From positions 124,001-188,000 of the forward strand of contig NZ_SCMB01000004.1 of the NCBI RefSeq assembly GCF_014323605.1: a stretch of DNA of 64,000 bases, given 5' to 3'. Below, in pieces: positions 32,980 through 41,410 of the stretch (the stretch's first letter is position 1; each line of letters starts with the position of its first letter). The notes below the pieces were generated by a model. That model searched no databases. It had not been told where the DNA came from and saw only the letters and a program-made list of their open reading frames with translations. This DNA is from Lactobacillus kimbladii (GTDB lineage Bacteria > Bacillota > Bacilli > Lactobacillales > Lactobacillaceae). The translations under genes and the position numbers were made by a program.

Positions 32980-33747
32980 ATGAAAATTATTATTTCACCA
33001 GCAATGAAAATGACAGTTGATAATGATTCTTTTTCTGCAAAAACGTCTCCACAATTTTTAGCTCAAGCTCAAGAATTAGCCGCTTTTTTAAAGAAATGCA
33101 GTTTTAATGAATTACAAAAAATCTGGCAATCTAGTGAGCGTACAACTAAAGAAGGTCAAGGGCAGATTAAAACTCTAAACTTGAGTCAAAAAGATGGTTT
33201 AACTCCTGCCATTATTTCCTATTCTGGCATTCAATATCAATATATGGCTCCCGACCTGTTTACTAAGCCCGCTTTATCTTACTTGCAAGAAAATGTCCGG
33301 ATATTATCAGGTTTGTACGGTGTTTTGCGGCCTTTTGATGGAGTGTGGCCTTACAGACTGGAAATGAAAAATAAAGTAGAGGGTTTTAAGCAACCAAATT
33401 TATACCGATTTTGGGGCGCGACAATTGCAGACAATCTTTTTCATGAAGATCAGATACTCATTAATTTGGCTTCTAAAGAATACTCGCGCAATGTCATCCC
33501 ATACGTTAAGAATGGCAGGCAGATGATTTCTGTTGACTTTCAAGAAAAGAAAAACGGTCAGTGGAAAACAGTTGGAGTACATGCCAAGATGGCTCGCGGA
33601 GAGATGGTGCGCTATATTGCTGAAAACCAATTAACTGCACCGGAGCAGCTGCAGGACTTTCATGATTTTGGTTTTAGGTTTGAGTCAGAAGTTAGTACTA
33701 ATGACACTTATGTTTTCAGGACAGAGTTCGATTTCAAACGGCGCTAA
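32980..33747 (+). CDS. yaaA: Peroxide stress protein YaaA (UPF0246)
   Basis: 255 residues. It begins MKIIISPAMKM and carries YSGIQYQYMAPD, RILSGLYGVLRPFDGVWPYRLEM and INLASKEYSRNV, the core of the YaaA/DUF328 family. In Escherichia coli YaaA lowers free iron under peroxide and binds DNA. The start at 32980 has AAAGGTGG just upstream; a GTG three codons before would overlap that site. Confidence 0.93.
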   Translation: MKIIISPAMKMTVDNDSFSAKTSPQFLAQAQELAAFLKKCSFNELQKIWQSSERTTKEGQGQIKTLNLSQKDGLTPAIISYSGIQYQYMAPDLFTKPALSYLQENVRILSGLYGVLRPFDGVWPYRLEMKNKVEGFKQPNLYRFWGATIADNLFHEDQILINLASKEYSRNVIPYVKNGRQMISVDFQEKKNGQWKTVGVHAKMARGEMVRYIAENQLTAPEQLQDFHDFGFRFESEVSTNDTYVFRTEFDFKRR

Positions 33748-33790
33748 AAAATTAGTAACAAAATTTAAGATATAGAAATGTGAGGCTATT

Positions 33791-34395
33791 ATGGAAATTG
33801 TTTTTATTCGTCACGGTCAGACAGATTTAAATAAAACCGGTCGTATTCAAGGTTCCGTTTTTGATCATGATTTAGATGAATCTGGACGCGCAAGTGCTGT
33901 AAGAGTTGCTGCCAATTTCGATCCTTCAGGATTTGATGTGGTTTTTTCAAGCCCTTTAAAGAGGTCTTTGACAACCGCTGAAATTTTTACTAAGGGAAAA
34001 AAGAGATAAAAATTGATCAGAGGTTAACGGAAATTAATTTTGGCGAATGGGACGGTCATTTTCTTTCAGAGCTGGTGCAAAAATATCCTGATGCCATAGA
34101 TCCTTGGGGGAAAGCTGCGGCTGAATATATAAAGTATGCCCCTAGTGGCGAATCTTTTGCGGCACTGGACCAAAGGTGCGGCAGTTTTCTAGATGATATG
34201 AAAAAGAATTATTTGACTAAAAAAGTGCTCGTATTTTGTCATGGTACTTTAATCAGAATGATGTTTGCCCACTATTTTACGCATGGTGATATGAATTATT
34301 TTGATACTATGGATAATTGCGCTTTAGCAAAAGTTTCCTATCGTAATGGTATTCCTCGGGCAAATTATTATAACCGTATATTAACTTTCGCATAA
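33791..34395 (+). pseudogene. Histidine phosphatase family protein, split by a -1 frameshift
   Basis: The first frame (33791-34009) begins MEIVFIRHGQTDLNKTGRIQG with His8 and stops after TKGKKR. The rest of the domain continues in the -1 frame from the A6 run at 33997-34002 (KKEIKIDQRLTEINFGEWDG) to 34395, including the second histidine in VLVFCHGTLIRMM. Joined, it would be about 201 residues, a normal family length. The junction reads GGA AAA AAG, containing the -1 slippery heptamer A AAA AAG. It may be a lost base, a sequencing error in a homopolymer, or programmed frameshifting. Confidence 0.75.
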
Positions 34396-34401
34396 CGTAC
34401 T

Positions 34402-34427
34402 AAGTCTCATTCAAGAGGCTTTTTTTG
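34402..34427 (+). terminator. Weak terminator after the split phosphatase
   Basis: AAGTCTC and GAGGCTT pair with one mismatch, followed by T7. Confidence 0.5.
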
Positions 34428-34453
34428 TGAAAGCAATTATGCGAGCTTTATAA

Positions 34454-34482
34454 TTGACGACTAAAAATAAATAAACTATTAT
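34454..34482 (+). promoter_or_regulatory. Promoter of the hrtRBA-like operon
   Basis: TTGACG and TATTAT with a 17-base spacer, close to consensus; start expected near 34489, at the edge of the operator. Confidence 0.7.
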
Positions 34483-34489
34483 TTTTATA

Positions 34490-34508
34490 AAGTGACACAA
34501 TGTCACTT
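34490..34508. promoter_or_regulatory. Candidate HrtR operator
   Basis: AAGTGACACAATGTCACTT: eight-base perfect arms around CAA, at the transcription start. From memory the Lactococcus HrtR operator is ATGACACAGTGTCAT, which would share 12 of 13 core bases (TGACACARTGTCA). Confidence 0.6.
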
Positions 34509-34533
34509 GAAGAAAAAAGGGATGATTAGGGCA

Positions 34534-35055
34534 ATGGCTAAGTCAACTTTTATTAACTTGCCTGCTGGCAAAAAGAAGAAAATTGAAAGTGCGTTATTAA
34601 AAGAATTCAGCAACTATCCTTTGGCCAAAGCGCAAGTAGCACGGATAGTGAGAGAAACGGGCATCGCACGCGGAGCTTTTTACAAATATTTTGCTGATTT
34701 AGAAGATGCATATTATTATATGTACAAGTTGGCTCTAAAAAGTATTCATTTACCAATAAAAATAAAGTCGCAGTTTGATTCACAACAATATTATGATAAT
34801 GTTGTTCATTTTATTGAAAAAATGAAGACAAGTACATATGCGGGATTAATAAAGATGCATATTTTGTATAACGAAAGTTCCCTTGGTCATCCTGTTTCAC
34901 CCAAAATTTTGGCTGAATTAGATCCGCAGAACTGGAGTGCAATGGTGCTGAGTCATGCCACCATTCGCTTGGTATTAGCAAATCCAGTTCAAAAATCAGC
35001 ACTTATGACTCGCTTTAAGGCGAGCTTGGAACTGTTAAACAAAGGAAAGAACTAA
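34534..35055 (+). CDS. TetR family regulator, HrtR-like
   Basis: 173 residues. The N-terminal helix-turn-helix is AQVARIVRETGIARGAFYKYFADLEDAYYYMY, a TetR fold with the Phe-Tyr-Lys-Tyr-Phe ending. The remaining helices would hold the ligand pocket. The gene order regulator, permease, ATPase matches hrtR-hrtB-hrtA of Lactococcus, where haem releases the repressor. The start is uncertain: ATG at 34534 or 34522, both with AAGGG nearby. It overlaps the permease start by one base (TAATG). Confidence 0.75.
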   Translation: MAKSTFINLPAGKKKKIESALLKEFSNYPLAKAQVARIVRETGIARGAFYKYFADLEDAYYYMYKLALKSIHLPIKIKSQFDSQQYYDNVVHFIEKMKTSTYAGLIKMHILYNESSLGHPVSPKILAELDPQNWSAMVLSHATIRLVLANPVQKSALMTRFKASLELLNKGKN

Positions 35056-36116
35056 TGTTTTTAGCAATTAAAGAAATAAAAAGAGAGAAACTACGTTATG
35101 GCTTAATAATTTTAATGATTTTTTTGATTAGTTATCTCATATTTGTCTTATCTGCGCTGGCAACTGGCTTGGCCAGTGAAAATACGCAAGCACTTGAATC
35201 TTGGGATGCTCAAAAAGTAGTCTTAAATAAGAATGCTAACGTAAGCATGAGTCAGTCATTTTTAACCAAAAGCGATTTAAAAAGGGCCTCATTATCTAAA
35301 GATGAAGCATTGCTAGGTCAAATTCCAGTAGTAGTTAAGAAAGCCGGACGCCCCCAGATTTCGGCACAATTTATTGGGGTTAAAAAGAAACAATTTATCT
35401 ATCATGATCAGGAACTTATTGCGGGTAGAAGAGCGAAAAAGAATTATGAGGTGGCTGTTGACCAAGCCTTTAAAACTAAAGGTTACAAAATAGGTGACAA
35501 AATGGCACTAAACGGCTCAAGTAGAAAGTACAAAATTGTTGGCTTTGTTAAGAATGCGAAAATTAATATTGCTCCAATTATTTACGGGACATTGGGGTCT
35601 TGGAAAAAACTGCGGCAAGGGATGCCAACTTTAGAGGCTTCAGCTATAATTTCCCGCAATAATCACTACAAATATAATTATAAAAATAGCAAGACATATC
35701 CTATTGACCAATTTATTAAAAAACTTCCAGGATATACAGCGCAAAATATGACGTTTGAATTAATGATTGGCTTTTTATACATTATTTCATTAATTATAAT
35801 CGCAGTTTTCCTGTACATTTTAACAATGCAAAAAATGCATAATTATGCAGTCATGCGTGCTCAGGGAATTTCTAGCAGCACTTTAGTAAAAGCGACCGTT
35901 AGCCAGGCAATTATATTAGTCCTTGCTGGATTAATTATTGCTTTGGCAGCAATGTTTGTGACAGTCAAAGTTTTACCTGCCGCGGTTCCTGTCAGCTTCA
36001 CGCCAGAAATTATACTGACAGGTACAGTAGGTTTGCTGTTAACGGCAATTATTGGCAGTTTAATTCCAATCAGATCAATTTTAAAGGTAGATCCAGCGCA
36101 GGCAATAGGTGAATAA
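35055..36116 (+). CDS. hrtB: ABC transporter permease, HrtB-like (FtsX/MacB fold)
   Basis: 353 residues. A first membrane helix (about 15-35, LIILMIFLISYLIFVLSALATG), a large extracellular domain of about 190 residues, then three helices (about 232-258, 278-300, 314-340). This MacB-like topology and length match HrtB of Staphylococcus and Lactococcus, which exports haem. The last residues IRSILKVDPAQAIGE are the usual FtsX-family C-terminus. The ATPase gene follows one base after the stop. Another efflux role is possible. Confidence 0.75.
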   Translation: MFLAIKEIKREKLRYGLIILMIFLISYLIFVLSALATGLASENTQALESWDAQKVVLNKNANVSMSQSFLTKSDLKRASLSKDEALLGQIPVVVKKAGRPQISAQFIGVKKKQFIYHDQELIAGRRAKKNYEVAVDQAFKTKGYKIGDKMALNGSSRKYKIVGFVKNAKINIAPIIYGTLGSWKKLRQGMPTLEASAIISRNNHYKYNYKNSKTYPIDQFIKKLPGYTAQNMTFELMIGFLYIISLIIIAVFLYILTMQKMHNYAVMRAQGISSSTLVKATVSQAIILVLAGLIIALAAMFVTVKVLPAAVPVSFTPEIILTGTVGLLLTAIIGSLIPIRSILKVDPAQAIGE

Positions 36117-36117
36117 T

Positions 36118-36792
36118 ATGGCAATTATCGAATTAAAAAATGTTCAAAAAGTTTATGGTACTGGAGCTGCACAAGTTGTTGCTCTAAAAAATATTAATTT
36201 TGAAGCCAATTTAGGAGAAGTAGTCTTAATCATGGGGCCTTCAGGGGCAGGTAAAAGCACCTTTTTAACAATAGCTGGATCTTTGCAAAAACCAACTACA
36301 GGAGAAGTCATTGTCAATGGTCAGAATATTGCGCGTATTTCCGCAAGAGCAAGTGATCATTTACGACTAACGCAGCTGGGTTTTGTGTTGCAGGCATATA
36401 ATTTAGTACCATTTTTAAAGATTAGAGAGCAGTTTGAACTGGTTAATAAGGTAAAGAAAGCAGGCAATATTAATCAAGAAAAATTGCAGGAATTATTAAA
36501 ACAGCTTGGTATCAATTCTTTACTTAATAAATATCCGAATGAATTATCAGGCGGTCAGCAGCAACGGGCAGCAATTGCTCGTGCTCTTTACGCTAATCCT
36601 CAAATTTTGCTGGCTGATGAGCCTACTGCTTCACTTGACAGTGAAAATGTTTCAGAAGTAGGAAAGTTGTTAAAAAAACTGGCGAAAAATTATAATAAGG
36701 CAGTTTTGTTGGTAACGCATGATCCAAGATTAAAGCAATACGCAGACCATATTTATGAAATGATGGATGGAGAAATAAAGCAAAAGATTTAG
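36118..36792 (+). CDS. hrtA: ABC transporter ATP-binding protein, HrtA-like
   Basis: 224 residues, MacB/LolD-type ATPase. Walker A GPSGAGKST, Q-loop LGFVLQAYNLVPFLK, signature LSGGQQQR, Walker B ILLADEPTASLD and switch histidine LLVTHD. It pairs with the permease encoded just before it; together with the TetR gene they form an hrtRBA-like haem-detoxification operon. Start at 36118 (MAIIELKNVQ), next to the permease stop. Confidence 0.82.
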   Translation: MAIIELKNVQKVYGTGAAQVVALKNINFEANLGEVVLIMGPSGAGKSTFLTIAGSLQKPTTGEVIVNGQNIARISARASDHLRLTQLGFVLQAYNLVPFLKIREQFELVNKVKKAGNINQEKLQELLKQLGINSLLNKYPNELSGGQQQRAAIARALYANPQILLADEPTASLDSENVSEVGKLLKKLAKNYNKAVLLVTHDPRLKQYADHIYEMMDGEIKQKI

Positions 36793-37000
36793 TTATTAAA
36801 TTTCGTAAATAAAAATAACACTATAAAAAATAACTGCAAAAATTATTTTGATTAAAAGCGAGAAATCAATTAATCTTTTAAGCTGGTAGTAATTTTATTA
36901 TTTGTAATAATTTTAGTTTAATATTAATAATGTTATTAATTAAAATTATTTTTAAAAAGTTTAAATTTTACAGAAAATCCTTAATTCTTTTGTGTTAGAA

Positions 37001-37032
37001 AAAAGTACTTTGCCCTTGACAAAGTACTTTTA
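37001..37032. terminator. Terminator in the AT-rich stretch
   Basis: AAAAGTACTTTG pairs with CAAAGTACTTTT; the likely end of the hrt transcript, about 210 bases after hrtA. Confidence 0.75.
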
Positions 37033-37185
37033 AATTTACTATTCTTATTAGTGAAAAGATGATGTTATTTTTTATAGTAAGATTACAAATGTAATTAAAA
37101 GTAGAATTATTAAATTGTTTTTTAACTGCTTGAGTAAATTACTAGGAAATAATGATTTCTTTGCTAAAATAACAAAAAGGTATTT

Positions 37186-37213
37186 TTGAGTATATGCTTC
37201 AGTTTGGTATAAT
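37186..37213 (+). promoter_or_regulatory. Promoter upstream of the 73-residue gene
   Basis: TTGAGT and TATAAT with a 16-base spacer, and TGG just before the -10. Confidence 0.6.
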
Positions 37214-37284
37214 TTTTATTTTATTTATTATCGGTACGAGTATACTATATAACTGAGTAAAGCTATTCATGTAGAGGTAAAGCA

Positions 37285-37506
37285 ATGAATGATATCCCCG
37301 AAGATAAATCGATTAAGTTATCAACCGATTACCAAAACCATAGTATTAATATGACTTTCTCAGACAATTTAACAGACGATTCTGAGCGAGGCTATATTCT
37401 TTCCGCTGCTTTCTTTTCCTATTGTGCTGCGCAAGGCTTAAGCAAAGAAGAAGTGAATGGCATGGTTTCGACTTATTATGATGAGTTTTTAAATTATGGA
37501 GATTAA
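37285..37506 (+). CDS. Small acidic protein, unrecognised
   Basis: 73 residues, acidic, no membrane segment or signal peptide. It starts MNDIPEDKSIKLSTDYQ and has a predicted helical second half (RGYILSAAFFSYCAAQGL, then SKEEVNGMVSTYYDEFLNYG). AGAGGT lies before the ATG and a good promoter is present, so it is likely real. A TetR gene follows 109 bases downstream. No function assigned. Confidence 0.6.
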   Translation: MNDIPEDKSIKLSTDYQNHSINMTFSDNLTDDSERGYILSAAFFSYCAAQGLSKEEVNGMVSTYYDEFLNYGD

Positions 37507-37615
37507 TTGACTCATTTCAAATATTTGTCTAAATGAAGTTTTGATAGTAGTAATACTGTCTCTAGAAAACTGGTTTATAAATAGTACGTTTAAAGTTAAT
37601 CAAGGAAAAACCAAA

Positions 37616-38227
37616 ATGGCTAGAAAAAAAGAAATAGGAAAAAATAAGATATTAAGTATTGCCTACAAAATGGTTGTTAAAGATGGTATTGGGAGTTTAA
37701 CTGCTCGCAATATTGCTAAGGCTGGTCATTTTTCTACTCAACCGTTGTATCTTGAGTTTAATAGTATGGAAGATTTACGCAAAGAGGTTTTGCGTAAAAT
37801 TGCGGACAACTTAAAGAATAATATTTTACAAAAAAGTTACACTGGTAAGCCATTGATTGATATGGATTTATCGTATATTGATTTTGCTAAGGAAGAAGAA
37901 AATCTTTTCAGGGCGATGTTTGTTGACGGTAAATTTGGTAGTAAAATTATAGCCGATACATTAATTAATTTTGGTATTGAAAAATTTAAGGAGCAATATC
38001 CAGATAGTAATTATTCCGAAGATAAAATTAGAAGTGTTGTCATTGCTAACTGGATTACTACCAGTGGTATTGCTTCATTATTAGTTAATAAAATTGCAAC
38101 ATTTTCGCAAACACAAATTATAAATGTTTTAACAGCACAGATTAACGATGCAATCTTAAATGACTGGCTAAGCAAGACAAATAATGTTTCATTATTTGAT
38201 ACTAATGAAGGCAAGAACAAAAAATAA
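37616..38227 (+). CDS. TetR family transcriptional regulator
   Basis: 203 residues. N-terminal helix-turn-helix KILSIAYKMVVKDGIGSLTARNIAKAGHFSTQPLYLEF, which has Leu-Tyr-Leu-Glu-Phe where most TetR proteins have Tyr-x-His-Phe. The C-terminal part begins with DMDLSYIDFAKEEENLFRAMF, as in TetR proteins with a WHG-like domain. The ATG at 37616 follows AAGGAAAA; an earlier ATG has no site. Targets unknown; the FMN-reductase genes downstream are candidates. Confidence 0.8.
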   Translation: MARKKEIGKNKILSIAYKMVVKDGIGSLTARNIAKAGHFSTQPLYLEFNSMEDLRKEVLRKIADNLKNNILQKSYTGKPLIDMDLSYIDFAKEEENLFRAMFVDGKFGSKIIADTLINFGIEKFKEQYPDSNYSEDKIRSVVIANWITTSGIASLLVNKIATFSQTQIINVLTAQINDAILNDWLSKTNNVSLFDTNEGKNKK

Positions 38228-38325
38228 ACCTTAATGCATTATTAGTAAAGGATTTATTGGTTCGAAGCGGGTATTAAATTATTAAAACCATCTGAAAGCA
38301 GAAACATGTTAAAAAGGTACGGATA

Positions 38326-38334
38326 TGCTATAAT
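38326..38334 (+). promoter_or_regulatory. Extended -10 promoter of the flavin-reductase genes
   Basis: TGCTATAAT is a perfect TG-N-TATAAT; GTAC repeats lie at 38317 and 38337 on either side. No clear -35. Confidence 0.5.
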
Positions 38335-38369
38335 TAGTACAGAAATTAGTTTCCTGAAAGGTGGTTTTT

Positions 38370-38909
38370 ATGAAAATCCTTGCATTATCTGGCTCAAATG
38401 CCAATAATTCATTTAATGAGGCATTGCTTAAATTTATTTCTAAGCATTTTGCCGACAAGTATGATTTTAAGTTTGCAACTGTTAAAGGGTTGCCAATGTT
38501 TAAAGAAGGTGAAGATGCTCCTGAAGCAATCCAAACCTTAACTAAAGAAATTGAAGACGCTGATTTGGTTTTAATCGGCTCTCCTGAGCAACAACACTCT
38601 GTTACTAGTGCTTTGAGTAGCGCACTTGAGTGGTTATCCTGTGTAACTCACCCATTTAAGGGCAAGCCGGTTGCTATTGTTTCAACTTCACCAATGCCAC
38701 AAGGTGGTTCTCGTTCACAAAGTCGTTTGAAGAGTTTGTTGACTGCACCGGGTTTTGGCGCTAAAGTCTTTAACGGTGATGAATTTATGATGGGTGTTGC
38801 ACCAACACAGTTTGATGATAATGGTGACTTGAAAGATGAGTCAACCGTTAAATTCTTAGGTCAATTTTTCGATGAAGTTGATAGTTGGTACGCACAAGTA
38901 ACTAAGTAG
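38370..38909 (+). CDS. NADPH-dependent FMN reductase family protein
   Basis: 179 residues with a flavodoxin-like fold. [20 protein letters not shown] is the phosphate-binding loop, and [22 protein letters not shown] is the family's FMN-contact block. Such enzymes reduce quinones, azo dyes, nitro groups or chromate with NAD(P)H. AAAGGTGG precedes the ATG. A paralogue follows 11 bases later. Confidence 0.85.
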   Translation: MKILALSGSNANNSFNEALLKFISKHFADKYDFKFATVKGLPMFKEGEDAPEAIQTLTKEIEDADLVLIGSPEQQHSVTSALSSALEWLSCVTHPFKGKPVAIVSTSPMPQGGSRSQSRLKSLLTAPGFGAKVFNGDEFMMGVAPTQFDDNGDLKDESTVKFLGQFFDEVDSWYAQVTK

Positions 38910-38920
38910 GAGGGCCGAGA

Positions 38921-39469
38921 ATGAAAATATTAGCAATTGTTGGTACAAATGCATCTTTTTCATATAATCGCTTTTTAGCACAATTTATTGCCAAGCGTTA
39001 TAGTGATAAAGCAGATATTGAAGTAAAAGAAGTCGATAAATTGACTCCTTTCTGCAGAACAGAAATGGCTGATGACACTATTAAGGCCTGGATTGAAGAC
39101 GTTAAGAGTGCTGATGGCATAGTAATCACTACCCCTGAATATGATCATACTATTCCTGCTGCTTTAAAGAGCAGTCTTGAATGGTTGGGTTCACATGCAG
39201 GTCCTAATGTGATGAAGATGAAGCCAGTTGCTGTTGCTGGTGCATCATACGGTTCACAAGGTACTGGTCGTGCTCAAGAAGATATGCGTGAAATTTTGCT
39301 TTCACCTGATATGAGTGCAAATGTTTTGCCAGGCAACGAAGTTTTGATTGGTCAAGCTCCAGATAAGTTTAACAAAGAAACTGGTGAGTTGACCGATGAA
39401 GCAACCATTAAGCAGTTAGATGGCATGATGGATAACTTCTTTAAGTTTGTTGAGCAAGCACATAAATAA
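38921..39469 (+). CDS. NADPH-dependent FMN reductase family protein, second copy
   Basis: 182 residues, clearly related to the preceding protein. The loop is MKILAIVGTNASFSYNRFLA, and the flavin block ITTPEYDHTIPAALKSSLEWLG is closer to the family consensus than in the first copy. The two may work as a dimer or on different substrates. AGGAGGG precedes the ATG. A terminator follows. Confidence 0.87.
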   Translation: MKILAIVGTNASFSYNRFLAQFIAKRYSDKADIEVKEVDKLTPFCRTEMADDTIKAWIEDVKSADGIVITTPEYDHTIPAALKSSLEWLGSHAGPNVMKMKPVAVAGASYGSQGTGRAQEDMREILLSPDMSANVLPGNEVLIGQAPDKFNKETGELTDEATIKQLDGMMDNFFKFVEQAHK

Positions 39470-39497
39470 AGTTTTGCCAGTTTAACTGGCAGAGAGT

Positions 39498-39535
39498 AAA
39501 ATAACCGGATAGGAGCATCCTGTCCGGTTATTTTT
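39498..39535 (+). terminator. Terminator after the reductase pair
   Basis: AAAATAACCGGA pairs with TCCGGTTATTTT, with an inner AGGA/TCCT pairing and a T tail. A separate palindrome, GCCAGTTTAACTGGC, lies at 39476-39490. Confidence 0.85.
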
Positions 39536-39554
39536 GATGTGAAAGGAAGTTGGC

Positions 39555-40346
39555 ATGACTGAACCTGTCGTTTTACCTGTAAAATCTGTGCGTAATCCCC
39601 GAGACCTAGGTGGCTATATTGGCTTTGGTGGTCACAAAATTAAAAGCCATCGCTTATTGCGTACGGGCAACATAAGTAAAATAATTCCAAAAGATGAAAA
39701 ATTTTTGCTTGATTATGGTCTGACTAGAATTATCGATTTGCGTTCTCCAGCTGAGTGCAAGGCTAGTCCCGACCAAAAAATACCAGGTGTTGACCATTAC
39801 GAATTTCCATTGTCAGTCGATGACAATACTGGTGGCAACGGACTAGATATGAGTATAGATTTTGAGCATTATCGCCATGATCAATATGCTGGCTTCTATA
39901 CTATGTGTCAGAGATATCATGACCATGTCAGCAATAAATTTTCTCAGAATAGTATTCGTCAAATCATTAATTTGATTGCTGCTACGACAGAGGGTTCTGT
40001 TTTATACCATTGTTCGGAAGGTAAAGACAGAACAGGATTAGTAACTGTAATATTGCTTTACATTTTAGGAGTAGATTTAGAGACGATTCGACAGGATTAT
40101 CTTTATTCGAATTTGATGCTCAACGATTACCGCAAGGTTCGTGATGAACAATTTAAAAAAGCCGGAGAAAATGATAAGTTTCGTGCTAACATGCGTATTT
40201 TAGGTTCAGTAGCAAATGCGTATATTGATACGAGCTTGATTACAATCAATGAAAACTATGGCGATATTGATTCTTATATTGATAAACAATTAGGAATTGA
40301 TGAACAGATGCAGGAAAAAATAAGAGAAAACTATTTGGAGAAGTAG
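39555..40346 (+). CDS. Tyrosine-protein phosphatase (Tyr3/DSP type)
   Basis: 263 residues. SVRNPRDLGGYIGFGGHKIKSHRLLRTGNIS is the typical opening, and YHCSEGKDRTG holds nucleophile Cys153 and Arg159. It is a shorter relative of the protein at 9931, without its N-terminal extension. Family members dephosphorylate phosphotyrosine or phosphoinositides. GAAAGGAAG lies before the ATG. ApbE follows 11 bases later, so the two are co-transcribed. Confidence 0.87.
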   Translation: MTEPVVLPVKSVRNPRDLGGYIGFGGHKIKSHRLLRTGNISKIIPKDEKFLLDYGLTRIIDLRSPAECKASPDQKIPGVDHYEFPLSVDDNTGGNGLDMSIDFEHYRHDQYAGFYTMCQRYHDHVSNKFSQNSIRQIINLIAATTEGSVLYHCSEGKDRTGLVTVILLYILGVDLETIRQDYLYSNLMLNDYRKVRDEQFKKAGENDKFRANMRILGSVANAYIDTSLITINENYGDIDSYIDKQLGIDEQMQEKIRENYLEK

Positions 40347-40357
40347 GGATAAAATCA

Positions 40358-41287
40358 ATGATAAAAAATTTAGCTTTAGAACAACAAGTGGGACAACATC
40401 ATGCTTTAGGCACATCAATAACTTTACAAATCTTTGGAGCACTGGATAAAAGCGTCATTAATGATTCTTTTACTTTGATTGATCATTATGAAGATCTGTT
40501 AACAGTTAATCGTGATGAATCTGAAGTTATGGATGTAAACCATGCGGCTGGTAAACATCCCGTGCAAGTTTCCAGTGGTACCTATGATTTGATCAAATTG
40601 GCAGTAGAAGAGAGCCGAAAAAATTTTGGCTTTAATGCTTTAATTGGTCCAGTCGTTAAACTATGGGCGATTGGTTTTAAGGATGCCCATGTTCCAACTG
40701 ATGATCAGATTAAAGAAAGGATGAAACTGATTGACCCGTTTAGCGTTGACTTAAATGATGTTAATCAAACCGTCTTTTTGAAAAAGTCAGGAATGGAATT
40801 AGATCTTGGCGGTATTGCTAAAGGTTGGATTGCTGATCGCATTAAGGATTACTGGATGGCTTATGGCGTTCATGCTGGAATTATTAATCTTGGCGGCAAC
40901 ATTCTACTTGTCGGTGATTCTCCTAAAAGGGCTAGTGGTCAGTGGTCAGTGGGAGTGCAGGATCCTAAAGAGCCTCGTGGCAATAATATAGCGTCGGTAA
41001 TGGTGCCACAATGTTCAGCCGTTACCAGTGGTACTTATGAACGGTACCTGGAAGTTGACGGACATAAATATCACCATTTAATTGACCCTCGGACTGGCTA
41101 TCCGGTTGAAACAAATTTAGCTGGAGTTACTACTTTTACTAAGTATTCAGTTGAAGCAGAAATTGAATGCAAGAGGCTGTTTTTTGCAGGTAAGCCGGTA
41201 GCTGGTTGGCATGATAATCCTGATCGCATCGGAGCTGTTTTTGTTTATAACGATGAGCACGTTGAGTATGACGATTTTCAAAAATAA
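40358..41287 (+). CDS. apbE: FAD:protein FMN transferase
   Basis: 309 residues. ApbE moves FMN from FAD onto a threonine or serine of a target protein. Conserved blocks are GTSITLQIFG, FNALIGPVVKLW, LDLGGIAKGWIAD, GVHAGIINLGGNILLVG and the metal/FAD region TSGTYERY with HHLIDPRTGYPV. No lipobox or signal peptide is present, so it would act in the cytoplasm unless exported otherwise. No obvious target (FMN-bind domain) is in the window. Confidence 0.92.
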   Translation: MIKNLALEQQVGQHHALGTSITLQIFGALDKSVINDSFTLIDHYEDLLTVNRDESEVMDVNHAAGKHPVQVSSGTYDLIKLAVEESRKNFGFNALIGPVVKLWAIGFKDAHVPTDDQIKERMKLIDPFSVDLNDVNQTVFLKKSGMELDLGGIAKGWIADRIKDYWMAYGVHAGIINLGGNILLVGDSPKRASGQWSVGVQDPKEPRGNNIASVMVPQCSAVTSGTYERYLEVDGHKYHHLIDPRTGYPVETNLAGVTTFTKYSVEAEIECKRLFFAGKPVAGWHDNPDRIGAVFVYNDEHVEYDDFQK

Positions 41288-41293
41288 TAAATT

Positions 41294-41321
41294 AAAAAGT
41301 GCCTCGGAAGGCACTTTTTTG
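41294..41321 (+). terminator. Terminator after apbE
   Basis: AAAAAGTGCC and GGCACTTTTTT, loop TCGGAA. Confidence 0.9.
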
Positions 41322-41410
41322 TTACAGTAAGTTTTTGTCTTAAAAGGGAAATGAAAAAGGCGTCATTTTTATTTTTTTAAAATAAAAACGGAGTTCGAAT
41401 TTTAATTATT

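Larger units (their letters stand above)
36793..37284. other. AT-rich stretch with one terminator and a promoter, no gene seen
   Basis: About 490 bases, far richer in A and T than its neighbours, with no open frame that has a ribosome site. It contains the hairpin at 37001 and the promoter at 37186. Confidence 0.6.

Noticed and set aside
38250-38275. T-loop-like GGTTCGAAGC
   Set aside because: No acceptor stem or anticodon arm can be built around it, so it is not a tRNA.
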